64,000 bases of DNA, from positions 4,774,001 to 4,838,000 of the forward strand of contig NZ_CP080378.1 of the NCBI RefSeq assembly GCF_019443445.1, read 5' to 3'. The notes under the pieces are model-generated. The model ran no database searches, had not been told where the DNA came from, and worked only from the letters and a program-made list of their open reading frames with translations. Below are positions 17,253 to 24,822 of this stretch, piece after piece. How positions within the stretch are numbered: position 1 is the stretch's first letter; each line of letters starts with the position of its first letter. Position numbers and translations under genes: made by a program. Source of the stretch: Massilia sp. PAMC28688. Its GTDB lineage: Bacteria; Pseudomonadota; Gammaproteobacteria; Burkholderiales; Burkholderiaceae_D.

Positions 17253-18659
17253 CTAATCCGTGGCGGGCCTGTTGGACACAGGACCCGCAGCGGCCTGGTG
17301 GCTCAGCTGCCACTGGCGCGACATGTCGAGGGCGCAGCCGATTTCGGTGGGGGTGAGGCGGCGCGCCACGATGCTCTTGTTGGCGCCAGCCGTTTCGTCC
17401 CCCGCCTCCGCTGCCAGCAGCATCCACATGTAGGAGCGGACCGCATCGCGCGGCACGCCGCGCCCGCTGCCGTACATGCCGCCGAGATTGTACTGGGCCA
17501 GGGCATGGCCCTGCTCGGCTGCCTGGGCGTACCAGAATACGGCCATCGCATCGTCCTGGGGCAATCCTTGGCCGTTGGCATACATGACGCCCAGGTTGTT
17601 CTGGGCGCTGGCGTCGCCCTGTTCGGCGGCGATACGGTACCAGCGCGCCGCCTTCGCTTCGTCCCTGGGCACCCCCTGGCCGGTGGCGTAGATGACGCCC
17701 AGGTTGAACTGGGCGTTGGGCGCGCCCTGTTCGGCCGCGCGGCGGTACCATTCCAGCGCGCGCAGCTCGTCGCGCGCCACGCCGCGCCCGTTGGCATACA
17801 TGCTGCCCAGGTTGTACTGGGCCATGACGTGCTGCTGTTCGGCCGCGCGCAGATACCATGACAGTGCGCGCGCTTCATCCTTGTCCACGCCCTGGCCGTT
17901 GGCCAGCATGACACCGAGGCTGAACTGGGCATCGCGATCGCCCTGCTCGGCGGCGCGCTGCAGCCAGGCCAGCGCGCGCAAGGCATCGGTGCGCACGCCC
18001 GCGCCTTCCGCATAGGCAATGCCCAGCTGGCGCTGGGCCGCCGCATTGCCCTGGGCTGCGGCCTGGCGGAACCAGCACAGGGCCTGGGAATCGCTGGCGT
18101 CAACGCCCTGCCCGCGCTTGTACATCAGCCCCAATGCCAGCTGGGCCGGCGCATCGCCCTGCACTGCCGCCTTGCGGAACCAGGCCATGGCCAGCGGATA
18201 ATTGACCGGCGCGCCATGCCCGGTGAGATAGCATTCGGCCAGCAAGGTCTGGGCGCTGGGCGAACCCTGCTCGGCCGCGCGGTAAAACCAGGCCAGGGCC
18301 AGCTCGTGACTCTGTTCCAGGCCGCGGCCCTTCTTGTACATCTGCCCCAGGTTTTGCTGGGCCGAGGGATCGCCCTGTTCGGCCGCATGGCGGAACCAGT
18401 AAGCAGCCTCGACGTCGCTGCGGCACACGCCGCGCCCGTTGTAGTACAGCGCCCCCAGGTGGTTCTGCGCGAACGCCAGTCCCTGCAAGGCCGCCTGGCG
18501 CAGCCACTTGAAGGCGTGCACATAATCGCGTTCGATGCAGTCGCCTTTCTTGTACATGAGCCCGAGGTTGAACTGGGCGTAAGCGTCTCCGCGCTCAGCT
18601 GCCTGGCGGAACCACACGTATGTCTGATAGTTCTCGCGCGATGTATTCTGGCGGTTCAT
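17253..18659 (-). CDS. Sel1-like repeat (SLR) protein, 11 repeats
   Basis: 468 residues made almost wholly of 36-residue Sel1/TPR-like helical repeats. Eleven units can be counted by the recurring AQ..LG pattern (for example AQFNLGLMYKKG, AQNHLGALYYNGRG, AQYNLGSMYANGRG), each ending in A..W(F/Y)..AA.QG. Such solenoids bind other proteins. There is no signal peptide (MNRQNTSRENYQTY), so it is likely cytoplasmic or exported by another route. The last 60 residues (TPTEIGCALDMSRQWQLSHQ) are not repeats. The start ATG has a CGGAGGA ribosome site. No partner gene is adjacent. Confidence 0.9.
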   Translation of the reverse strand: MNRQNTSRENYQTYVWFRQAAERGDAYAQFNLGLMYKKGDCIERDYVHAFKWLRQAALQGLAFAQNHLGALYYNGRGVCRSDVEAAYWFRHAAEQGDPSAQQNLGQMYKKGRGLEQSHELALAWFYRAAEQGSPSAQTLLAECYLTGHGAPVNYPLAMAWFRKAAVQGDAPAQLALGLMYKRGQGVDASDSQALCWFRQAAAQGNAAAQRQLGIAYAEGAGVRTDALRALAWLQRAAEQGDRDAQFSLGVMLANGQGVDKDEARALSWYLRAAEQQHVMAQYNLGSMYANGRGVARDELRALEWYRRAAEQGAPNAQFNLGVIYATGQGVPRDEAKAARWYRIAAEQGDASAQNNLGVMYANGQGLPQDDAMAVFWYAQAAEQGHALAQYNLGGMYGSGRGVPRDAVRSYMWMLLAAEAGDETAGANKSIVARRLTPTEIGCALDMSRQWQLSHQAAAGPVSNRPATD

Positions 18660-18835
18660 GCTTATCCTCCGGCGCGAAGCCGTGATCGTGCAGGAAAAAA
18701 GGCGTCGATGGCGTGGGGCGGGACCGGCAACAGGCGAAGCGGCCTGGAAGTATTGCTAAAAGTTTAATGGAGCAAGGCGTGTGCCGTTTGACTGATCACA
18801 ATCGTCCTATCAGATTGTCACCGTGCGGGCGCAAG

Positions 18836-18870
18836 AAAAAACCCCGCGGACGCTGGCGCCGGCGGGGTTT
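18836..18870 (-). terminator. Rho-independent terminator of the TonB receptor gene
   Basis: On the minus strand AAACCCCGC, a 13-base loop, then GCGGGGTTTTTT. It is a strong GC stem with a six-T tail, 38 bases past the receptor stop at 18908. Confidence 0.9.
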
Positions 18871-18907
18871 GTGTGTGGCTGGAAAAGTTTTACAAGGGCG
18901 ATCCGGC

Positions 18908-20917
18908 TCAGAACTTGGTGCGCGCACCAAACACGAGGCTGCGTCCCGGCAGCGGCGTGATCGACTTCAGTACCGAAGTCGACAGGCGGATATCCTCGTT
19001 CAGCAGGTTCTTGGCCAGCACGAACCACGTCACATCCTGACCGCCAAAGGGCTGGGTGTAGGACAGGTTGGCGTTGACCTGGGTGTAGCCGGGAGTGGCT
19101 TCTTCCTCGAACGTGGCCAGGCGGTCCTGGCGCAGCGCGCGCATGACCGACAGGCCGGTGCGCAGGCGCGCCGTGCGGTAGCCAAGGTCGGCCCCGACCC
19201 GGGTGGCAGCCTGCAGCGGCAGGTTGCCGCCGTTGTCGAGCTTGCCGCGCGAGGTGTCGGCGAACAGGCGCCCGGTGACGCCCATGCCGGAGGCATTGTA
19301 GGTCAGCTCGGCTTCGGCGCCCCGGATGGTGGCATCGGCCTGCTCGAAGATGCGTTCGCGCAGTTCGTCGCCGGGGTTGCCTTCTTCGTCCAGCAGATTG
19401 CCGTTGATATTTCCGTAAATGAAATCCTTGACCTGGTTGTAGAACAGGTTGCCCTTCCATTGCACCAGGCCGGTCGTCTTTTGCGCCGTCAGTTCCAGAT
19501 TGCGCGACGTCTCCTTGCGAAAAGCGCTGTTGCCGATGTCGAAGGTTTCGGTCGCTTCATGCGGGCCGGCCGAATACAGCTCCTCGGTGGTCGGGGCACG
19601 CTGGGCCACCGACACCGTGGCGCCGGCGCTGTAGCCGGGCGCGAGCGGAACCATGGCGCCCACGGAGTACGAGGCCAGGCTGAAGTCGCGCTCCGGTCCC
19701 GTTTCCGGGCGGCGCTTCACGTTTTCTCCGCGTACACCGGCGTTCAGGCGCACTACGCCGAAGTTGCGTTCTTCGACCAGGAAGACGGCTACCGACGTGG
19801 AACGGGTGACCGGCACTGTGTCTGGCCCCCCTTCGGTGGCCTTGCCCGAAAAATTGGCATGCTCGGTCTGCACGCCAAAGGTGCCGTGCCATCCGGCAAC
19901 AGGCTTGTGGGTCGCTTCCAGGCGCGACTCGAGCGCCCGGTTTTCGTAGCGGATTTCCGGTTCGTCTTCGTCGTTGATTTCTTCGTGATGGTAGTCGGTG
20001 TAGCCCAGCTTGAAATGCACCGCTTCCAGGGTCGACATAGGCGACTTGAACAGGACATCGGTGTCATAGCGGGTCTGCGACATGTCAATGCGCGCCCCTT
20101 CCAGGCTGGGAATGCCATAGAACTGGTCGAGCACCGACACGGACGCGCCGGCGTGGCCCCAGGCACCGACCACGGAGGCACCGGCCCCGGCCGTGTCCTG
20201 TTCGATAAAGGAGCGCGGCAGGCGCCGCTCAGCGCCCATGTCCCCGCCCGTGTCCCCGCCTAAGATGCGCTCGCCGGGGATCTTGTAGTCATCGGTACGG
20301 CGCACATTGCCATCGACATGAAAGCCGATATTGCCCACCGAGCCATCGACCGAGGCCGAGCCATTGCGGCCCTTGTCGACCGTGCTGTAGCGCACTTCAG
20401 CCTGGCCGCCGATGCCGCCTTCCAGGGCATTGGGGATGCGCTCGTTGACCACGTTGACCAGGCCGCCAATGGCGCCGGAGCCATACAGCAGCGCGGCCGG
20501 ACCGCGCAGGATTTCAATCTGGCGCGCGGTGGCGCCATCGGCCGAGACGGCATGGTCATTGGACAGACCGGACACATCCGACACCGCCATGCCATTTTCC
20601 AGCATTTTCACGCGCGTGCCTTCCAGGCCGCGGATGATGGGGCGCGAGGCACCGGCGCCGAAGGCCGAAGCCGATACGCCCAGTTCCTGCGACAGCGTTT
20701 CACCGAGGGTGGCGCCCAGCTTGTCGCGCAGCTCGTCGCCGGCCAGGATCTTGGCCGGGGCCAGGATCTGGTCGGTTTCCGTCTGGCCAAACGGCGTGGC
20801 AGTGACCACGATCCTGGGAACGACGTCAGACTCGGTGGACGCGGTGGTCTGGGCCACGGCAAGGGTCGACAGCGCCGACAGGATGGCGCTGGTAAAAACG
20901 GTACGCTGGAAATTCAT
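18908..20917 (-). CDS. TonB-dependent outer-membrane receptor, ZnuD-like
   Basis: 669 residues. A signal peptide (MNFQRTVFTSAILSALSTLAVAQ) is followed by a TonB-box-like VPRIVVTATPF, the plug domain (about 45-170; ELRDKLGATLGETLSQELGV, RPIIRGLEGTRVKMLENGM, VEILRGPAALLYGSGAIGGLVN-like), and a C-terminal beta-barrel ending in a terminal aromatic strand (SLVFGARTKF). An acidic/His-rich extracellular loop (YTDYHHEEINDEDEPEIRYENR) and overall similarity suggest the ZnuD/metal-uptake subgroup, importing zinc or another metal, but the substrate is inferred. It follows the small CxxC/His protein gene on the same strand by 90 bases; a 13-bp palindrome lies at 20983-20995 in that gap. Confidence 0.88.
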   Translation of the reverse strand: MNFQRTVFTSAILSALSTLAVAQTTASTESDVVPRIVVTATPFGQTETDQILAPAKILAGDELRDKLGATLGETLSQELGVSASAFGAGASRPIIRGLEGTRVKMLENGMAVSDVSGLSNDHAVSADGATARQIEILRGPAALLYGSGAIGGLVNVVNERIPNALEGGIGGQAEVRYSTVDKGRNGSASVDGSVGNIGFHVDGNVRRTDDYKIPGERILGGDTGGDMGAERRLPRSFIEQDTAGAGASVVGAWGHAGASVSVLDQFYGIPSLEGARIDMSQTRYDTDVLFKSPMSTLEAVHFKLGYTDYHHEEINDEDEPEIRYENRALESRLEATHKPVAGWHGTFGVQTEHANFSGKATEGGPDTVPVTRSTSVAVFLVEERNFGVVRLNAGVRGENVKRRPETGPERDFSLASYSVGAMVPLAPGYSAGATVSVAQRAPTTEELYSAGPHEATETFDIGNSAFRKETSRNLELTAQKTTGLVQWKGNLFYNQVKDFIYGNINGNLLDEEGNPGDELRERIFEQADATIRGAEAELTYNASGMGVTGRLFADTSRGKLDNGGNLPLQAATRVGADLGYRTARLRTGLSVMRALRQDRLATFEEEATPGYTQVNANLSYTQPFGGQDVTWFVLAKNLLNEDIRLSTSVLKSITPLPGRSLVFGARTKF

Positions 20918-21007
20918 GTAATAACCTCAAAACAAAACTGACAGGAACAGGCAAATGCAACACGCCGGCGCTGGCCGGAGGGTTGATCAGATCAAGGGAA
21001 CAAGCTG

Positions 21008-21355
21008 TCAGGCGTGAGGCGGACCGCGGGAATGAAAGGCGAGGATGGTGCGCGCGTGAGCGGCAGCGACTTCGGCACCGAACACAGGCAGGGACCCGCA
21101 TGCGGGCAGGGGGAAGGCAAAATACGGGGTGGCAAGCGGGCCGCCGAGCTGGGCAAAGGCGAGGCACTGGTGGCAGCTCTGGTCAAGGGCCAGCGCCGTG
21201 GCCGACCCGGGCGCCGCAGATTCGCTGCCGCTGTGGGCCTGGGCGCTGCGCTCGATCGACCCGCTCCAGTGCGACAGCACGTGTGCAGTGGCCATGTGCT
21301 GGGAGGCCAGCAACAGCAGCGACAGCAAAACACGGAACAGGGCGTGGCGGGTCAT
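21008..21355 (-). CDS. Small secreted DUF2946-like protein upstream of the TonB receptor
   Basis: 115 residues with an N-terminal signal peptide (MTRHALFRVLLSLLLLASQHMATA). The mature part holds His residues, a CHQC motif in LDQSCHQCLAFAQLGG, and ends in RTILAFHSRGPPHA. A terminal SR(G/A)PP after a CxxC is characteristic of DUF2946-like small proteins that sit beside metal-related TonB receptors. It is therefore probably a periplasmic metal-linked accessory of the downstream receptor. This is inferred from motif and adjacency; no activity is known. It starts 21 bases after the exonuclease gene ends. Confidence 0.7.
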   Translation of the reverse strand: MTRHALFRVLLSLLLLASQHMATAHVLSHWSGSIERSAQAHSGSESAAPGSATALALDQSCHQCLAFAQLGGPLATPYFAFPLPACGSLPVFGAEVAAAHARTILAFHSRGPPHA

Positions 21356-21376
21356 GGTGCGAATATTGTAAAGCGA

Positions 21377-22021
21377 TTAGCTTTCCTGTGTCGCATTATT
21401 TGTTTCCGCATATTTCTGCAGGAAGGCCGGGACTTTGGCTGCGCTCAATTTATTGAGCGACAATAGCAAATCGGGCGTGACCGGCCTGCCCAGGGTATAG
21501 GTGGTCCCCAGGTGGCGGCCGATGTGGATCAGCACTTGCGCCGCCACTTCCGCATCGGACTCGGCGCGGTGGGCGGCGCTACGGAAGGCAATTCCCAGCT
21601 GGCCCGACAGCAGCCCCAGCTTGTAGCTGGACATGCCGGGAAACACCCGGCGCGACAGCTTGAGCGAACACACAAGGCTTGCGTGGCGGGGCGACAGGGA
21701 CAGGCGAGCCGCTTCGGCCTTCAGGAATTTTTCATCGAAGCTGGCGTTATGGGCGGACAAGGTGTCGCTCCCGATGAAGTCGAGCAGCTCGGGCACCACC
21801 CGCGATACGGGCGGCGCATTGTCCACCATGTCCTGCGAGATACCCGTCAGCTGGGTGATGAAATAGGGAATGCGCGCGTTGCAATTAATCAAAGACACAT
21901 AGCGCTCGCGCACCACGCCGTCGACAATGCGCAGGGCGGCGACCTCGGTGATGCGATCGCCCATCACGGGCGACAGACCGGTTGTTTCAAAGTCGAGCAT
22001 GACAATCGGTTTTTCGAACAC
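21377..22021 (-). CDS. DEDDh 3'-5' exonuclease (PolC/DnaQ-like)
   Basis: 214 residues. Exo I motif in IVMLDFETTGLSP, Exo II around LSAHNASFDEKFL and Exo III in AAHRAESDAEVAAQVLIHIG. This gives the DEDDh set of metal ligands, as in DNA polymerase III epsilon-like exonucleases. It lacks the epsilon clamp and alpha-binding tail. It probably acts in DNA repair or RNA turnover; the true dnaQ is at 35782-36492. It lies 9 bases after the Hsp70 gene on the same strand, so the two are co-transcribed. Confidence 0.88.
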   Translation of the reverse strand: MFEKPIVMLDFETTGLSPVMGDRITEVAALRIVDGVVRERYVSLINCNARIPYFITQLTGISQDMVDNAPPVSRVVPELLDFIGSDTLSAHNASFDEKFLKAEAARLSLSPRHASLVCSLKLSRRVFPGMSSYKLGLLSGQLGIAFRSAAHRAESDAEVAAQVLIHIGRHLGTTYTLGRPVTPDLLLSLNKLSAAKVPAFLQKYAETNNATQES

Positions 22022-22030
22022 GCAGGCCTC

Positions 22031-23296
22031 CTAGCCGTATTTGCGCACGGCGTCGAGTGCGAGGCCGGCCCCGATACTGCCGAACAGGTCGCCTTCGACC
22101 TTGCGCGCATTGGGCAGCAGCGCGCCAATGCGCTCGCGCAGCATGCCCACCCCGCTTGATCCGCCCGTAAAAAACACCGTATCGACGCCGCCCCGCCCCA
22201 CGCCCGCGTCGGCCAGCAGCTTGAGTACCGTCTGGTCAATCTGGTCCACCAGATGGCCGATCGCGTGCTCGAACGCGGGACGGGCAATGGTGAGGGTTTC
22301 CGGAGGGCTCAGGCGGTCGAGCATGAGCTCGATGGCATCAGCGTCCGACAGCGCGATCTTGGCTTCTTCCACCTTCATCGCCAGCCAATGGCCTTCACGC
22401 GCTTCGATCAGGCGCTGCAGACGGCCAAGCTTGGCCGGTTCGCGCGCGTCGCGCACCACGTCGGCCAGCTGGGTCCAGGTCTTTTTGGTGTAGGCCTGGT
22501 TGATGGTGTGCCAGGTGGCCAGGTTGAAGTAATAACCCGACGGGATCGCGCTGTCATTATTCATCAACGTCTGGTAACCGAGTAGCGGCATGACCGACGT
22601 CAGGCTCAGGTACTTGTCAAAGTCGGTACCGCCGATGTGGACGCCGCCGGTGGCCAGGATATCGTCGCGCCGCTCGGCCCTGGCCGCCCTGTCGGGAGAC
22701 AGCCTGACCAGGGAAAAGTCCGAGGTACCGCCGCCAATGTCGGCGATCAAGACCAGTTCTTCGCGCGCGATCTGAGACTCGTAGTCAAACGCGGCGGCAA
22801 TCGGCTCGAACTGGAAGGACACCTCCTTGAAGCCGACCGCATGGGCGATCCCGGCCAGGGTATCTTCGGCCAGCTTATCGGCCGCAGCGCTGTCGTCGAT
22901 AAAAAACACGGGGCGGCCGAAGACAGCGCATGAAAACTCCTGCCCGGCCTGGCGCTCGGCACGCCGCTTGACTTCGCCAATGAACTGCTGCAGCAGCAGG
23001 CGAAACGGCAGCGAACGCCCCGCCACCTCGGTCTGGCCATCGATCAGGCTGGTGCCGAGCAGGCTCTTGAGCGAGCGCATCAGGCGCCCCTCGTAACCTG
23101 CCAGATAGCCGGCCAGCGCGGCGCGACCGTAGCTCACTTCATCGTCATCGGCATTGAAGAACACAACCGACGGCAGAGTCGCCTTGCCGTCTTCCAGCGC
23201 GAGCAGGGACGAACCCACGGCGCCGGTGGCGCGCGAATCAATATAACCAACCGTGGAGTTTGACGTGCCGAAGTCGACGCCGCAAGCCTGTGCCAT
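22031..23296 (-). CDS. yegD: Short Hsp70-family protein (YegD-like)
   Basis: 421 residues, an actin-fold ATPase with only the nucleotide-binding half of DnaK. Phosphate 1 motif GVDFGTSNSTVGYID, phosphate 2 motif VLIADIGGGTSDFSLV, adenosine motif DTVFFTGGSSGVGML. No substrate-binding or lid domain is present, as in E. coli YegD. Role unknown; it may be a chaperone-like regulator. The frame is open to 23389, but the ATG at 23296 (MAQACGVDFG) puts the first motif at residue 6 as in the family. It is the first gene of an apparent two-gene unit with the exonuclease. Confidence 0.85.
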   Translation of the reverse strand: MAQACGVDFGTSNSTVGYIDSRATGAVGSSLLALEDGKATLPSVVFFNADDDEVSYGRAALAGYLAGYEGRLMRSLKSLLGTSLIDGQTEVAGRSLPFRLLLQQFIGEVKRRAERQAGQEFSCAVFGRPVFFIDDSAAADKLAEDTLAGIAHAVGFKEVSFQFEPIAAAFDYESQIAREELVLIADIGGGTSDFSLVRLSPDRAARAERRDDILATGGVHIGGTDFDKYLSLTSVMPLLGYQTLMNNDSAIPSGYYFNLATWHTINQAYTKKTWTQLADVVRDAREPAKLGRLQRLIEAREGHWLAMKVEEAKIALSDADAIELMLDRLSPPETLTIARPAFEHAIGHLVDQIDQTVLKLLADAGVGRGGVDTVFFTGGSSGVGMLRERIGALLPNARKVEGDLFGSIGAGLALDAVRKYG

Positions 23297-23638
23297 GTAA
23301 GCCTTCGTAGTGAGGGGCGGTATTTTATCAGAAACCAGGCGGGCCCGGCTATCTTGTGGCGTACTCGCACAAGGTTCCCAGGGTGGCAATCTGGTTTGAG
23401 TGGGATCAATCTGCCGCCGCCTGCCAACCGTGTACGGTCTTGCGGCCCCCTACCAGCGTGGGTGCCGCGCCGTTTTGGCCAACGCAGGTATACTGGCTGT
23501 TCACAGTCGTACCGAACATCCAGGGCGGCCAGGATCTGGATGGTGACAAGGGGCTGTAATGGGCTGTACGAGTGCTGCACCCTTTCACATTTTTGAACAA
23601 GCCCCCCATCATTAAACTGCAGGCATCCACGCGCAACC
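23297..23638. other. Divergent intergenic region yegD-like / DUF2244 gene
   Basis: 342 bases with no gene, tRNA or terminator recognised. It must hold the promoters of both flanking genes; a TATACT at about 23489 is the only decent -10 candidate for the plus strand. Confidence 0.4.
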
Positions 23639-24085
23639 ATGCAACATGAATGGCTCCTGAAACGCAATTGCTCCATGACGCCCCGGCAAGTGGCCAAGGC
23701 GTATGGCATGCTGTGCACCGGCGTGCTGGGCGTGAGCCTTGCCTTCGCCATGCAGGGGATCTGGATCGTGTTCGCGTTCGCGCTACTGGAAATCACCGTT
23801 GTCGTGGCGGCGCTGTTGTACTACGCCCGCCATGCACTGGATCAGGAGCGTGTATGCCTCAGTGACAGCTGTCTGCGCATCGAGCGCACCCATGCAGGCC
23901 AGGTGGAGCACTTCATCCTCGACCCGCACCGCACCCGGATTGTTGTCCCGGACCGGCGACGCCAGCTGATCGCATTGGAGTCACGCGGCGTCAAGATCGA
24001 ACTGGGGAGCTACGTGTCAGAAACGGCGCGGCGGGCCGTGGCGCGCGAACTGAAAGCCAGCTTGCCGCGCGGGCTGTATTCGTAG
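23639..24085 (+). CDS. DUF2244 family membrane protein
   Basis: 148 residues. Two adjacent transmembrane helices (about residues 22-63: LCTGVLGVSLAFAMQGIWIV then FALLEITVVVAALLYYARHA) separate a short N-terminus (EWLLKRNCSMTPRQ) from a soluble C-terminal domain rich in basic residues. The N-terminal WLLKRNCSMTP pattern and length fit DUF2244. In Burkholderiales these genes usually lie with cytochrome oxidase genes; here none is near. Function unknown; an inner membrane location is inferred. Confidence 0.75.
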   Translation: MQHEWLLKRNCSMTPRQVAKAYGMLCTGVLGVSLAFAMQGIWIVFAFALLEITVVVAALLYYARHALDQERVCLSDSCLRIERTHAGQVEHFILDPHRTRIVVPDRRRQLIALESRGVKIELGSYVSETARRAVARELKASLPRGLYS

Positions 24086-24406
24086 TGGTGGACTACCCGT
24101 CGGCACGTCCGCCCGAGCGGTTTTGCGGTGTGTCCCTGGAAACCCAGGTAGATTCATGGTTGCCGGCATCATGCACATGAAATCCGGGTAGTACATTGGC
24201 AAAGCGGCATCGATTGCCTGAAAAGCTGGTCGTCAGCGAACGTCACACCAGCGCTGTAACGGGCCTTGGCCTGCTCGGGCCCGGCGCGGCCCACCCACTG
24301 TTCCTGATTCCACTTTATGACGCGCCTATACAAGGTATAGCACTAGCAAGCTATGGCTGCCGCACGAGCCAATTGTTACATCGCCGCCCCCGCCCCATCA
24401 AACCCC

Positions 24407-24785
24407 GGGGTCAGACCACTTAAACGATCCAAAATCAATTTCCTAAATCCAGGGTCAGACCACTAATTCGCGGCACAGGCAATATTTTTAGGCGTCCGTT
24501 GGTATTTTCTTGTGCAGGCGATCATAAACTTACCCATCGTACAGATGGAGAATGCCACTGCGACATACTTCCGTGTGAATGACAAACAATTGATCGAATT
24601 GTGACGGAAAACTGGCTGTATCCGTACTGCGATCACGGCCGTCATTCGTGATTGGCGCCGACGAATGCACGGCCCAGACCCTGTCACGATGAATACAATT
24701 TCGAAAGTTTCATTTGTGTGGTTTAAGTGGTCTGACCCTGAAATTAGGAAATTGATTTAAGCGCGTTTAAGTGGTCTGACCCTGG
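24407..24785. repeat. Non-coding element with nested inverted repeats (MITE/REP-like)
   Basis: GGGTCAGACCACTT occurs four times: forward at 24408-24421 and (ending in ACTA) at 24451-24465, inverted at 24725-24738 and 24769-24782. The two copies on each side are separated by a shared AT-rich spacer (ATCAATTTCCTAA). The whole is thus a 379-bp element with double terminal inverted repeats. The internal 250 bases have no solid gene; a 74-codon minus frame (24463-24687) is more likely decayed sequence. From general knowledge, GGGTCAGACC repeats flank small transposase genes in related genomes, so this looks like a deletion derivative. Confidence 0.7.
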
Positions 24786-24822
24786 CTGGGGGAAATCTTT
24801 CAGGGGCTGGCGGCTGCCTGGC

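Noticed and set aside
20983..20995. TTGATCAGATCAA palindrome before the TonB receptor, resembling an FNR box
   Set aside because: The spacer is three bases, not the four of FNR sites, and no anaerobic genes are near; too short to call.
24196..24423. 75-codon plus-strand frame before the inverted-repeat element
   Set aside because: No ribosome site or domain, and it ends inside the repeat.
24463..24687. 74-codon minus-strand frame within the inverted-repeat element
   Set aside because: No family seen; more likely the decayed interior of the element.
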